DNA of 64,000 nt from assembly GCF_007558865.1 (NCBI RefSeq), contig NZ_VLPK01000002.1, positions 620,001 through 684,000 of the forward strand. Reading direction: 5' to 3'. Below the pieces are notes generated by a model. It ran no database searches. It was given only the letters and a program-made list of their open reading frames with translations, and was not told the origin of the DNA. The translations under genes were made by a program, and so were the position numbers. Of the stretch, positions 27,760-36,856 are shown piece after piece. Every line of letters starts with the position of its first letter. Position 1 is the stretch's first letter. The stretch is from Mucilaginibacter corticis (GTDB lineage Bacteria > Bacteroidota > Bacteroidia > Sphingobacteriales > Sphingobacteriaceae).

Positions 27760-29028
27760 ATGAGGAATTCTCTTTTATATTTTCTAACATGTTATTGTTT
27801 CTTATATGGCATTCCTGGTCGTGAAATAGGAATAATTCCCTACGGTACGATTATCGAAGCAGTGTTACTAATTCTTTGGATAACCGTTTTAGTGACTGTT
27901 CCTGCCGAAGAAAGAAAAAGTGCCGGCGTAGATGTTGTTTACCTGTTGATAATATGGTTGGGCATAAGTATTGCCGAAGTCGTAAATCCGGGGGCAAGCG
28001 TTGCCGGTTGGTTTTTTGAGTTAAGATCGGCCGCTCTTTATCCTTGTCTGATTGTACCCCTTGGCCTGATCATTTTAAGAACACACAGGCACCTGGATAT
28101 GTTTTTGATCCTGATAATTGCCTGCTCAACACTTGCTTCGCTCAATGGGCTTAAACAGCTTTACATACATCCATCACCCGGCGAACAGCGCTTCTTAGAT
28201 GGTGGCGGCTATATTACGCACATATTATGGGGCAGGTTAAGGGTATTTTCTTTTTACAGTGATGCCGGACAATTCGGAGCCTCTCAAGCTGCCCTTGGCC
28301 TCAGTACCCTGGTACTTGCGCTTGGCCCATACAAGAAAAAAACAAAGCTTATATTATTAGTTTGTGCTTTGTTACAGCTTGATGGTATGCTTATTTCAGG
28401 TACACGTGGAGCTTTGTTTGCGTTAGTAATGGGAGCATTTGTAGCTATAATTTTAACTAAAAATGTTAAAGTTCTGTTTATAGGGGGGATACTTTTGGTT
28501 GGATTTATATGTTTCCTTAAATATACTTATATAGGTAACGGTAATTATCAAATCTATAGGTTAAGGACAGCGGTTAACCCACAAGATGCGTCTTTAAATG
28601 TTAGGTTTAATACGCAGATGCGCATGCGCGAATATATGAGCACAAGGCCTTTTGGTGGCGGACTGGGCACAATAGGCGCTGCCGGGACGCAATATAATGC
28701 AGGTACGTATCTATCTACCGTACAACCCGACAGCTATTTTGTAAAAATATGGGCCATGTATGGTGTTGTTGGGCTAACTATATGGGTGTCTATTATGGTG
28801 TATATCTTAGGTAAATGTTTCGGCATAGTCTGGAGGATTGAAGATGAAGGACTTAAGGTAAAAATGGTGGCATTGGCAGCGGGATGCGCCGGTACATTGT
28901 TTTGTAGCTATGGCAATGAGGTAATTAATACTATGCCCTCATCTATTGCTGTATACCTGTCATGGGCTGTAATTTTGGGGACGCCGGTAATAGCAGCATC
29001 CTCTAAAACTAATATGTTAATTAAATAA
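27760..29028 (+). CDS. O-antigen ligase/polymerase-like membrane protein (probable Wzy)
   Basis: This 422-residue protein is strongly hydrophobic with about ten to twelve membrane segments and a large hydrophilic loop (about 270-335) containing RFNTQMRMREYM. This is the plan of Wzy polymerases and O-antigen ligases (O-antigen ligase superfamily). Placed after the Wzc-like co-polymerase, it most likely joins repeat units at the periplasmic side of the membrane. Ligase activity cannot be excluded on sequence alone. The start ATG at 27760 puts the first helix at the N-terminus. A 34-residue membrane protein gene follows after 7 bases. Confidence 0.8.
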   Translation: MRNSLLYFLTCYCFLYGIPGREIGIIPYGTIIEAVLLILWITVLVTVPAEERKSAGVDVVYLLIIWLGISIAEVVNPGASVAGWFFELRSAALYPCLIVPLGLIILRTHRHLDMFLILIIACSTLASLNGLKQLYIHPSPGEQRFLDGGGYITHILWGRLRVFSFYSDAGQFGASQAALGLSTLVLALGPYKKKTKLILLVCALLQLDGMLISGTRGALFALVMGAFVAIILTKNVKVLFIGGILLVGFICFLKYTYIGNGNYQIYRLRTAVNPQDASLNVRFNTQMRMREYMSTRPFGGGLGTIGAAGTQYNAGTYLSTVQPDSYFVKIWAMYGVVGLTIWVSIMVYILGKCFGIVWRIEDEGLKVKMVALAAGCAGTLFCSYGNEVINTMPSSIAVYLSWAVILGTPVIAASSKTNMLIK

Positions 29029-29035
29029 AGTTTTT

Positions 29036-29140
29036 ATGCCATACGATATATTTGGGATACCCGCTATAATTTGCATGATACTTGGGATAATTAGTGGGTT
29101 AAAGTTAATGGCCCCTAAAGAGGAAGACGAAAGATATTAA
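29036..29140 (+). CDS. Small 34-residue membrane protein in the EPS operon
   Basis: ATG at 29036 opens a frame for MPYDIFGIPAIICMIL followed by GIISGLKLMAPKEEDERY. There is one hydrophobic helix (about residues 5-25) and a charged tail. It fits exactly between the polymerase-like gene (7 bases before) and the acyltransferase gene (11 bases after), on the same strand, which strongly suggests a translated operon member. No family is recognised. Small proteins of this kind often modulate a membrane partner, here perhaps the polymerase; that role is a guess. Confidence 0.6.
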   Translation: MPYDIFGIPAIICMILGIISGLKLMAPKEEDERY

Positions 29141-29151
29141 CAGCTAATAGT

Positions 29152-29766
29152 ATGTCAATAGTTTCAAAAGTAAAATCGAACCCTAAATTAAAAAAGATAG
29201 CATTATCTCTTTTGATTCCGAAAAACGAAAACAGCCCCCGTTTATGGGTAAAATTATTTTTGAACCCGTTTAAACATAAAAAGGGCGCCAATGCTGTTGT
29301 TAAAAGCCGGACACGGATGGATGTGTTTCCGTTTAATGGATTTACTTTGGGTGCTAACTCTGTTATAGAAGATTTTGCCACCATAAATAATGGTGTGGGC
29401 GATGTTAATATTGGCGACCATAGTTTTGTAGGTATCGGTAACGTTGTTATAGGGCCGGTTAATATTGGTAATCATGTAATTATCGCTCAAAATGTTGTAA
29501 TGTCAGGTTTAAACCATGGATATGAGGATGTAACTATACCACCATCCTTACAAAAGGTTACTACTAAAGCAATTAATATTGAGGACGATGTATGGATAGG
29601 TGCCAATTGCACTGTAGTAGCAGGTGTTACAATAGGTAAACACAGTGTTGTGGGCGCAGGGAGCGTAGTTACAAAAGATGTCCCTGAATTTTCTGTGGTG
29701 GTGGGTAATCCTGCAAAGGTGATAAAGAAGTACGATTTTAAAGAGCAGGCCTGGAAGAAGGTTTAA
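29152..29766 (+). CDS. Hexapeptide-repeat acyltransferase (left-handed beta-helix)
   Basis: This 204-residue protein has repeated hexapeptide units (for example VNIGDHSFVGIGNVVIGPVN) and the family ending VWIGANCTVVAGVTIGKH then VVGNPAKVIKKY. The histidine in SGLNHGYED is the probable catalytic base. It belongs with maltose O-acetyltransferase/WcaF/VatB-type enzymes that use acetyl-CoA. Within the operon it should acetylate a hydroxyl or amino group of a sugar in the repeat unit. It could also be the N-acetyltransferase for the proposed 3-amino sugar (FdtC-like), although its sequence looks closer to O-acetyltransferases. It has no signal peptide and acts in the cytosol. Confidence 0.88.
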   Translation: MSIVSKVKSNPKLKKIALSLLIPKNENSPRLWVKLFLNPFKHKKGANAVVKSRTRMDVFPFNGFTLGANSVIEDFATINNGVGDVNIGDHSFVGIGNVVIGPVNIGNHVIIAQNVVMSGLNHGYEDVTIPPSLQKVTTKAINIEDDVWIGANCTVVAGVTIGKHSVVGAGSVVTKDVPEFSVVVGNPAKVIKKYDFKEQAWKKV

Positions 29767-29899
29767 ACGTAAATACTTCAATCAAAGAACTTAACCAAAC
29801 TCACAATCAATATATTCGGTATTTAACTGCAAAAATTAACAAGGTGTTAATCATCAAATAGTTATATTTAACAGCTATCAAGCCATTTCAGAAAAATCC

Positions 29900-31111
29900 A
29901 TGAGCAAAAAAGTAACCGAAAGAAATTTCATAATAATTGGCCAGCAACCCTGGGATACTGAAATAGGTAGTAATTGTAAAAATGTAGCGCTCGAACTTAG
30001 TAAAAATCACCGGGTATTGTACGTTAATTCGCCGCTTGACAGGGTTACCTTAATGCGTGCCAAAAACGACCCGAAAGTTATTAAGCGGCATAATGTTATA
30101 AAAGGAAAGGAAGATGGATTGGTAAAGATCCAGGATAATCTTTGGAATTATTATCCCGACTGTATAGTGGAGTCGATCAACTTTTTAAAAAGCCATTCTC
30201 TTTTTAACTTTTTTAATAAACGCAACAATAAAAAGTTTGCCAGATCAATTAATAAGGCTTTAAATAAACTGGGATTTACTGATCCTATTTTGTTTAATGA
30301 TAACGAGATGTTTAAGGGTTTTTATCTGCAGGATTTTTTGAAGCCGCATTTGGGTATTTACTATTCCAGGGACTACATGTTGGGTGTTGATTATTGGAAA
30401 AGGCACGGCTTGCAGCTTGAACCGCAATTAATAGCCAAAAGTAACCTTTGCTTTAGCAATTCTGAATACCTGGCTGAGTACTGCAGAAAGTATAATCAAA
30501 ACTCTTATTACATAGGCCAGGGCTGCGATGTTGATGATTTTATAAATGTGAGCAGTGATGTGCCTGAAGATGTGCAGTCTGTTAATAAACCGATTATAGG
30601 ATATGTAGGTGCTCTTAACAGCGAACGCTTGGACTTGGATATAATTGAGTTAATAGCTACAACTTACCCGCAATACAGCGTTGTTTTGGTAGGGCCTGAG
30701 GATGATAAATTTAAAGCAAGCAAATTGCATCAATTAACTAACGTAGCGTTTTTAGGGCAAAAACCGGTGAGTATGTTGCCAAATTATATAGCAGCTTTTG
30801 ATATCTGTATAAACCCGCAATTAGTAAACGAGATAACGATAGGTAACTATCCAAGAAAGATCGATGAATATCTTGCACTGGGTAAACCAACTATTGCTAC
30901 AGCTACCAAGACGATGGAAACATTTCGGGATTTTGTTTATCTTGCTGACAGCCCGCAAGATTACATTAAACTTATTGCAAAGGCTTTAGAAGAAAACAGT
31001 GAAGCTTTAAAGACCAAGCGAACAGAATTTGCTTTAACCCACACGTGGGAGCAAAGTGTGAAACTGATGATGGATCAAATAGTTAAATATGAATCAGAAC
31101 ATAATGGTTAA
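29900..31111 (+). CDS. Glycosyltransferase, TuaH-like (GT-B fold)
   Basis: This 403-residue protein starts with FIIIGQQPWDTEIGSNCKN, a pattern of TuaH-like transferases from teichuronic acid and exopolysaccharide loci. The C-terminal half has a GT4-like nucleotide-sugar site around PIIGYVGALNSERLD and FDICINPQLVNEITIGNYP, with the final helix region KIDEYLALGKPTIATAT. It should transfer a sugar from a nucleotide donor to the lipid-linked repeat unit in the cytosol. It begins a run of three transferase genes (29900, 31133, 32339) spaced by about 21 bases, all in one operon. Donor and linkage are unknown. Confidence 0.86.
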   Translation: MSKKVTERNFIIIGQQPWDTEIGSNCKNVALELSKNHRVLYVNSPLDRVTLMRAKNDPKVIKRHNVIKGKEDGLVKIQDNLWNYYPDCIVESINFLKSHSLFNFFNKRNNKKFARSINKALNKLGFTDPILFNDNEMFKGFYLQDFLKPHLGIYYSRDYMLGVDYWKRHGLQLEPQLIAKSNLCFSNSEYLAEYCRKYNQNSYYIGQGCDVDDFINVSSDVPEDVQSVNKPIIGYVGALNSERLDLDIIELIATTYPQYSVVLVGPEDDKFKASKLHQLTNVAFLGQKPVSMLPNYIAAFDICINPQLVNEITIGNYPRKIDEYLALGKPTIATATKTMETFRDFVYLADSPQDYIKLIAKALEENSEALKTKRTEFALTHTWEQSVKLMMDQIVKYESEHNG

Positions 31112-31132
31112 ACCTTTACTAACTAACTTATC

Positions 31133-32317
31133 ATGAGCGTGTTGCTGATTGTTTTTTTGATTATTCAGCTGTTGGTTGTTTTTTATTTGATATTTCCGTT
31201 CCTGCTGTATGTTATTGCAGGTATTAGGGGAGAAGAGAAACTAAAGGCCGACAGCGTTAACGACGAAGCAGATTATGCCATAATTGTTACAGCTTATGAG
31301 CAAACAACCCTTCTCCCAAGCGTTGTAGATTCTATACTGAAACTGAATTATAGTAATTACCTGATCTATATAGTTGCTGATAATTGTGATATAACAGATC
31401 TTAAGTTTACAGACCCCCGTGTTCATGTTTTAAGGCCCGAAGAAGTGTTGGCAAGTAATATCCGGTCTCATTTTTACGCTATCAATAATTTTAAACGTCC
31501 GCATGACAGGCTAACCATTATTGATAGTGATAATCTTGTAAATGCTGAGTATTTAAACGAGATCAATAAATTGTTTAGTGAAGGTTATAGCGCGGTACAA
31601 GGTGTAAGGCAAGCTAAAAACTTAAATACAACGTATGCCTGCTTAGATGAAGCCGGCGATATCTACTACAGATATATTGACCGTAAATTACTGTTTAGTG
31701 CAGGTTCATCTGCTTCGTTAGCAGGTTCAGGCATGGCGTTTACGCTTGATATTTATAGGGAATGCCTGGAACAATTAAGCATGGGTGGTGCCGGCTTTGA
31801 TAAGATATTACAGTACGAGATATTAAAACGTAAATTAAGGATAGCATTTGCAGAAAAAGCAGTTGTTTTTGATGAAAAAACAGCCAAGTCAGACCAATTG
31901 GTAAAACAAAGGGCCAGATGGATCAATACCTGGTTTAAGTTTTCATTTTTAGGCCTTAAAATGAATTTGAACAGTATTTTCACATTCAACTGGAACCAAT
32001 TTATATTTAGCTTGATGCTGATGAGGCCACCATTGTTTATGCTCGTTTTAGCTTCAGGATTATTTTTCCTGGTAGACATTTTTGTAATACCTGCTATGCT
32101 TATTACCTGGATTGTTGCAGTGATCATATTTGTAGCCATATTTTACAAGGCACAAGGATATTTTAAAGCCAGCGACAGTATTTACAAATCATTAAGGCAA
32201 GTGCCTAAGTTTGTGTTTTTTCAAGTATTGGCCTTAACAAAGGCAAATAAGGCTAATCAGCTTTCTGTTGCTACCAAGCACGAAGACCAGTCAACCATTA
32301 ACGACATAAAAAATTAA
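31133..32317 (+). CDS. Membrane-bound glycosyltransferase family 2
   Basis: This 394-residue protein has an N-terminal membrane helix (about 5-28), a GT-A domain with IIVTAYEQTTLLPSVV and the metal-binding region IIDSDNLV, then a QRARW motif variant (KQRARWINTW, residues about 258-267), and two or three membrane helices near the end. This plan is that of processive or membrane-anchored GT2 enzymes such as those in cellulose- or hyaluronan-like systems, although a single-addition enzyme is equally possible. It follows the TuaH-like gene after 21 bases and precedes a GT4 gene after 21 bases. Confidence 0.86.
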   Translation: MSVLLIVFLIIQLLVVFYLIFPFLLYVIAGIRGEEKLKADSVNDEADYAIIVTAYEQTTLLPSVVDSILKLNYSNYLIYIVADNCDITDLKFTDPRVHVLRPEEVLASNIRSHFYAINNFKRPHDRLTIIDSDNLVNAEYLNEINKLFSEGYSAVQGVRQAKNLNTTYACLDEAGDIYYRYIDRKLLFSAGSSASLAGSGMAFTLDIYRECLEQLSMGGAGFDKILQYEILKRKLRIAFAEKAVVFDEKTAKSDQLVKQRARWINTWFKFSFLGLKMNLNSIFTFNWNQFIFSLMLMRPPLFMLVLASGLFFLVDIFVIPAMLITWIVAVIIFVAIFYKAQGYFKASDSIYKSLRQVPKFVFFQVLALTKANKANQLSVATKHEDQSTINDIKN

Positions 32318-32338
32318 CCCTGTTTAACCTATTCAGGA

Positions 32339-33460
32339 ATGGCAAATAAGAAAATTAAGATATTGCAAACTATTCGTCAAGGTAAAATTGGCGGCGGCGA
32401 ATCTCATGTTATTAACCTGGTTGAAGAATTGGATAAAGAACGTTATGAAAATGTTGTGCTTTCATTTACCAAAGGCCCAATGGTTGACCATATGGAAGCT
32501 AATGGCATAAAAACCTACGTTATTGAAACCGAAAAGCCATTCAATTTTACGGTTTGGGGCCAGGTGTCAGAGATATTGGAGAAAGAAAAAATTGACATTG
32601 TACACGCTCATGGTACACGGGCAAATTCAAATACCAACAGCAGCGCGCGTAAATTAGGTATACCTGTTATTTATACGGTACATGGCTGGTCATTTCACCC
32701 GGATCAAAAATTTCCGTTGCGGAAGTTGAGGATAATGGGCGAGAAGTACTTGGTAGATAAATCTACTTTATCAATTTGCGTATCAGACAATAACCTAAAC
32801 GATGCCAAAAAGATTTTTCCGATGGAGCGTGCTACTGTTGTAAAAAATGGTATTAATCTAAAGAAATTTAATCCTGAAGGTACATTTACTGATATCCGGA
32901 GCGAAATAGGCGTAGACAAGAAAACTATGCTGGTTGGTTATGTGGTAAGAATGACTGCTCAGAAAGACCCACTGACACTGGTAAGAGCTGTTTCATTAAT
33001 TCCTAAGGAACTGGATATTAAATTTTTATTTGTAGGCGATGGCGATCTGAAGAAAGATACAGTTAATCTGGCCAAAGAGTTAGGCGTTGATTCTAGGATC
33101 ATCTTTATGGATTTCAGACAGGATATACCTGATGTATTAAATGCTATAGACATTTACTGCTTACCATCATTATGGGAAGGCCTGCCTATTGGTATGCTTG
33201 AAGCATTGGCAATGGAAAAAGCGGTAGTTATTACTTCAATTGATGGTGCCAAAGAGGTAATTGTAGATAAAGAAAATGGTATACTCATTCCGGTTAAAGA
33301 TCCGCAAAAACTCGCTGATACATTAGTTTTATTATACAATGATCCGGCACTTAGAAAAAAAGTGGGAAAAGCCGCCGGCCGGACTATAGAAAAAGATTAT
33401 AACATTGTTAAAATGACCCGTAAGATCGAGGCCATTTATGACGAACTGTATAAAGGCTAA
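32339..33460 (+). CDS. Glycosyltransferase family 4
   Basis: This 373-residue GT-B enzyme has the N-terminal donor/acceptor pocket sequence RQGKIGGGESHVINLVEEL and IVHAHGTRANSN, the phosphate-binding region VGYVVRMTAQKDPLTLV, and the E-x7-E motif in LWEGLPIGMLEALAMEKAV. This is the classic GT4 pattern (retaining; often mannose, galactose, GlcNAc or GalNAc transfer). It is the last gene of the assembly operon that runs from 24823. It ends convergently with the GT2 gene at 33477-34343, only 16 bases away. Which sugar it adds is unknown. Confidence 0.93.
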   Translation: MANKKIKILQTIRQGKIGGGESHVINLVEELDKERYENVVLSFTKGPMVDHMEANGIKTYVIETEKPFNFTVWGQVSEILEKEKIDIVHAHGTRANSNTNSSARKLGIPVIYTVHGWSFHPDQKFPLRKLRIMGEKYLVDKSTLSICVSDNNLNDAKKIFPMERATVVKNGINLKKFNPEGTFTDIRSEIGVDKKTMLVGYVVRMTAQKDPLTLVRAVSLIPKELDIKFLFVGDGDLKKDTVNLAKELGVDSRIIFMDFRQDIPDVLNAIDIYCLPSLWEGLPIGMLEALAMEKAVVITSIDGAKEVIVDKENGILIPVKDPQKLADTLVLLYNDPALRKKVGKAAGRTIEKDYNIVKMTRKIEAIYDELYKG

Positions 33461-33476
33461 CCTTTATAGCACAAAA

Positions 33477-34343
33477 TTATAATTTTGCTTTTGACTCGTG
33501 AACTGCATCATCAGGCAATTTTGAATTAAAGTTTTTAAAGAAACGGTTAAACTCTTTCTTTAATCTGACTGCAAAAGCCTTATCTAAAGAACCATCTCTT
33601 TGTAAGGTGCGTGGACCGGTCCAAACACGGGCTTTGTTACTTCTAACTTGTTTTACTTTCCCATATTTCATTAACCCCAGGCATAACTGGCCGTCATCAC
33701 CCCAAAAGCTAGTTTCAATAAATCCAACCTTTAATCCCAATTCCCTTACATAACCCATACTTAAGCCGTATGCATTAAAATAAGGGCGGTTTAATTGCCT
33801 AAATTCAGCAATAACATCTTTCAGTTTTTCTAATACGAACAATTTCCATCTCGGGAATTTAGGTTCGCTTATAAAAGAATAACGACCGTAAATACACACA
33901 ACATTAGGTTTTTGAATAACTTTAGTCATCTCTGCAACCCAATGCGGAGGGTAGAAGCAATCGGCATCAGCTAACAGAACATATTTTCCTTTTGCCTGCT
34001 CCTGGCCAAATCCTCGTGCAGGGCCACAGCCTTGCTTCAGCTCAAAAAGGCCGGTTATATGTAATTTGTCTATAGTGTCTTGTGTTCTATCCTTCGAGTT
34101 GTTGTTAACAACAATAATTTCTATCGGAAAATCGCACTTGGTTTTTGAGAGGCTGCCAATACATCTAAGTATATTGATCTCCTCGTTCCAGGCGGCTATT
34201 AATACCGTTACTAACGGGTTGTCGCCGGTTATTTTATCCAGGTCTTTATTGATAGAATCAAATACAGACTGAGGTACTTCGTCTACTGTTTGGTAGTTAT
34301 ATTCAAACTCGTTAAGCCACTTTGGGTTGTTGAACAAAGTCAT
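33477..34343 (-). CDS. Glycosyltransferase family 2
   Basis: This 288-residue GT-A enzyme has VTVLIAAWNEEINILRCIGSL near the start, the nucleotide-binding segment IEIIVVNNNSKDRT, and the metal-binding ADADCFYPP with downstream FWGDDGQLCLGL. There are no clear membrane helices, so it should be a soluble or peripheral enzyme that adds one sugar to the repeat unit. Its gene stands alone on the minus strand between the assembly operon and the second gluconate-dehydrogenase-like module. About 170 bases separate its start from that module, so the two share a divergent promoter region. Confidence 0.91.
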   Translation of the reverse strand: MTLFNNPKWLNEFEYNYQTVDEVPQSVFDSINKDLDKITGDNPLVTVLIAAWNEEINILRCIGSLSKTKCDFPIEIIVVNNNSKDRTQDTIDKLHITGLFELKQGCGPARGFGQEQAKGKYVLLADADCFYPPHWVAEMTKVIQKPNVVCIYGRYSFISEPKFPRWKLFVLEKLKDVIAEFRQLNRPYFNAYGLSMGYVRELGLKVGFIETSFWGDDGQLCLGLMKYGKVKQVRSNKARVWTGPRTLQRDGSLDKAFAVRLKKEFNRFFKNFNSKLPDDAVHESKAKL

Positions 34344-34514
34344 AGTTGCTATATAATTTATTGCACCACAAAATAAAAAATAAAATCGATAATTTCATAC
34401 CAAAAACCAATATCAAAAAGCAGTCCATTTAAAAAAGAATAATGGCTTAATTGAACGGATAATGGATTGAAATATAAAATTGTTAATTATATTTACGTAT
34501 CCCTAAAATATAAT

Positions 34515-35090
34515 ATGAATAGAAGGACTACAATAAAAAGTTTACTTGCATTTGGATTTTTAGGAGCATCGGGTTTCTCTATATTTAAATGGGCCGACAT
34601 TAACAAAGCCCCTGATACAAAGTTTCTTCTGTCAAAAAAAGGCCTGATAGCAGACCTTGCCGAAACTATAATTCCTGTTACCGATACTCCGGGAGCTAAA
34701 GACGCTAAGGTTGAAGATTATATTATAACCATGATGCAGAAATGTACTGATATTAAAAATCAGAATCTTTTTATTGATGGTTTAGCCGATGTTGATAGTT
34801 ACAGTAACAAGCATTATGATAAGTCTTTTCAAGCTTGTAAGCCAACCGAAAAGACGGAGATCTTAAAGCATTTTGAAAAAAAGGCGCATAGTTTTAACTC
34901 ATTAATAGCTAAAGTTGAGGGCCGGTATTTAGGTGATCCTTTTTTTACCCAATTAAAAAACTTAACCGTAACCGGCTATTGCACCTCACAAGTTGGGGCG
35001 ACTAAAGGCCTTGTTTATGATTACATACCGGGAATGTATAACGGTTCGATGCCGTTAGCTCCGCATCAAAAATCCTGGGCCACTAAATAA
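34515..35090 (+). CDS. Gluconate 2-dehydrogenase subunit 3-like protein (copy 2)
   Basis: The start at 34515 is preferred to the in-frame ATG at 34467, because it places the Tat-like signal (NRRTTIKSLLAFGFLG) at the very N-terminus, as in copy 1. The 191-residue product then has the same length as the protein at 12475-13050 and shares IIPVTDTPGAKDAKV, the ending YDYIPGMYNGSMPL and HQKSWATK. It probably escorts the GMC subunit, encoded 5 bases downstream, through the Tat system. It is inside the EPS locus, while copy 1 is just outside. There is again no cytochrome subunit gene. Confidence 0.88.
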   Translation: MNRRTTIKSLLAFGFLGASGFSIFKWADINKAPDTKFLLSKKGLIADLAETIIPVTDTPGAKDAKVEDYIITMMQKCTDIKNQNLFIDGLADVDSYSNKHYDKSFQACKPTEKTEILKHFEKKAHSFNSLIAKVEGRYLGDPFFTQLKNLTVTGYCTSQVGATKGLVYDYIPGMYNGSMPLAPHQKSWATK

Positions 35091-35095
35091 TCACA

Positions 35096-36787
35096 ATGGA
35101 TATTAATATCAATACAGTAAGTCAGAATACGTATGATGCAATAGTAATAGGCTCGGGCATAAGTGGTGGCTGGGCTGCTATGGAACTATGCAAAAAAGGG
35201 TTGAAAGTTCTTTTACTTGAGCGGGGCAGAAATGTTGAACATGTAAAGGATTACCCAACCGCATTGTTAAATCCCTGGGACTTTGAGTGTCGTTTACAAT
35301 ATACCCAAAAAGAACTTCAGGAAAACCCGGTGCAAACCAAAGCTTCTGATGCCGGCAGTCAGTTGTTTTTTGCTAATGATAAAGATCACCCGTATATACA
35401 GGAAAAACCATTTAACTGGTTTAGGGGATATCAGGTAGGAGGACGATCATTAACCTGGGGCAGGCAATGTTACCGTTGGAGCGATCTGGATTTTGAAGCT
35501 AATTTAAAAGACGGAAACGCGGTAGACTGGCCCATAAGATACAAAGACATTGCTCCATGGTATGACTATGTAGAGTCTTTTATAGGTGTTAGTGGTTCTA
35601 AACAAAATTTACCCCATTTACCTGACGGAAATTTTTTGCCGGGTATGGAACTCAATTGCATTGAGAACCATTTGGCGCAATCAATGAAAAAAAGCTACAA
35701 TGACCGTTTATTGATGATTGCCAGGGTAACCAACTTAACCCGTGGGTGGGATAACCGCGGCCCTTGCCAATACAGAAACTTATGTAGCCGCGGATGCCCT
35801 TTTGGCGGGTATTTTAGCAGCAATGCTTCTACTATCCCGGCTGCCGTAGCTACGGGTAACCTTACATTAAGGCCTTTCTCCGTGGTATCTGAAATTATTT
35901 ATGATGATAAGATCCAGAAGGCAACAGGCGTACGCGTTATAGATACCAGTACTCACGAACATTTGGAGTTTCATTCAAAGATTATTTTTGTAAATGCCTC
36001 CACTATACCTACCACTTCATTACTGATGAATTCAAAATCTTCAAGATTTCCTAATGGCCTGGGTAATGATAGCGGTGAGTTAGGGCATAATTTAATGGAT
36101 CACCATTCATCAGCTGGAGCAACCGGCTCTCATGATGGCTTTAAAGATACTTATTACAAGGGCCGGAGGCCATGCGGCTTTCTGATACCGCGTTATAAAA
36201 ATTTAAAATCAGGCGAAAAGAACGACTTCTTACGGGGATACAATATTCAGGGCACCGGCGAGCGCCAAGGCTATGCTGAACTGGCCGGCACGCCCGGTTT
36301 TGGTGCCGACTTTAAAAATACCATTACTACTCCGGGGCCATGGACAATATGGATGGCAGGTTGGGGTGAATGTTTGCCCTATCATACTAACCAGATCAGC
36401 TTTGACGAACATCAAAAAGACCAATGGGGTTTACCTGTCGTTAAAATAGATTTCTCATTCCGTGAAAACGAGGATAAGATGATGAAGGATATTCAGGATA
36501 CCTGTTTAGATATGTTGCAAAAAGCCGGGTTTAATGCAAGTAAATTTAATTATAATAAACCGGGTGGCTCAACCGTGCACGAAATGGGTACCGCCCGGAT
36601 GGGTAGAGATCCTAAAACTTCTGTATTAAACGCTAATAATCAATTGCACGCCGTTAAAAACGTATTTGTAACTGATGGCAGCAGCATGACCTCATCTGCC
36701 TGCCAAAACCCCTCATTAACCTACATGGCATTAACTGCAAGAGCATGTAATTATGCTTTTGAACAGCTTAAAAAAGGAGAGTTGTAA
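35096..36787 (+). CDS. GMC-family FAD oxidoreductase (copy 2)
   Basis: This 563-residue paralogue of the protein at 13054-14757 keeps the FAD motif IVIGSGISGGWAAMEL, the cysteine segment CQYRNLCSRGCPFGG, the probable catalytic histidine in STVHEMGTARMG, and the ending CQNPSLTYMALTARA. Differences cluster in the middle (substrate side), so the two copies may act on different sugars. It should be a periplasmic sugar or polyol dehydrogenase. Position inside the EPS locus hints at oxidation of a sugar related to the polymer, but central metabolism is also possible. It is followed by a terminator shared with the convergent flippase gene. Confidence 0.92.
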   Translation: MDININTVSQNTYDAIVIGSGISGGWAAMELCKKGLKVLLLERGRNVEHVKDYPTALLNPWDFECRLQYTQKELQENPVQTKASDAGSQLFFANDKDHPYIQEKPFNWFRGYQVGGRSLTWGRQCYRWSDLDFEANLKDGNAVDWPIRYKDIAPWYDYVESFIGVSGSKQNLPHLPDGNFLPGMELNCIENHLAQSMKKSYNDRLLMIARVTNLTRGWDNRGPCQYRNLCSRGCPFGGYFSSNASTIPAAVATGNLTLRPFSVVSEIIYDDKIQKATGVRVIDTSTHEHLEFHSKIIFVNASTIPTTSLLMNSKSSRFPNGLGNDSGELGHNLMDHHSSAGATGSHDGFKDTYYKGRRPCGFLIPRYKNLKSGEKNDFLRGYNIQGTGERQGYAELAGTPGFGADFKNTITTPGPWTIWMAGWGECLPYHTNQISFDEHQKDQWGLPVVKIDFSFRENEDKMMKDIQDTCLDMLQKAGFNASKFNYNKPGGSTVHEMGTARMGRDPKTSVLNANNQLHAVKNVFVTDGSSMTSSACQNPSLTYMALTARACNYAFEQLKKGEL

Positions 36788-36800
36788 AAATAATGATTAT

Positions 36801-36838
36801 AAAGAAAGTCGGTCTGACAAATCAGGTCGGCTTTCTTT
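36801..36838. terminator. Terminator between GMC oxidoreductase and flippase genes
   Basis: Stem AAAGAAAGTCGGTCTGA pairs with TCAGGTCGGCTTTCTTT through a CAAA loop, with three G-U pairs in the plus-strand RNA. It lies between two convergent genes and is followed by T-rich DNA. Confidence 0.8.
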
Positions 36839-36856
36839 GCTTTATAATTTCCGATG

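Noticed and set aside
33472..33487. 16-base AT palindrome between convergent GT4 and GT2 genes.
   Set aside because: It overlaps a stop codon, has almost no GC in the stem and is too weak to call a terminator.
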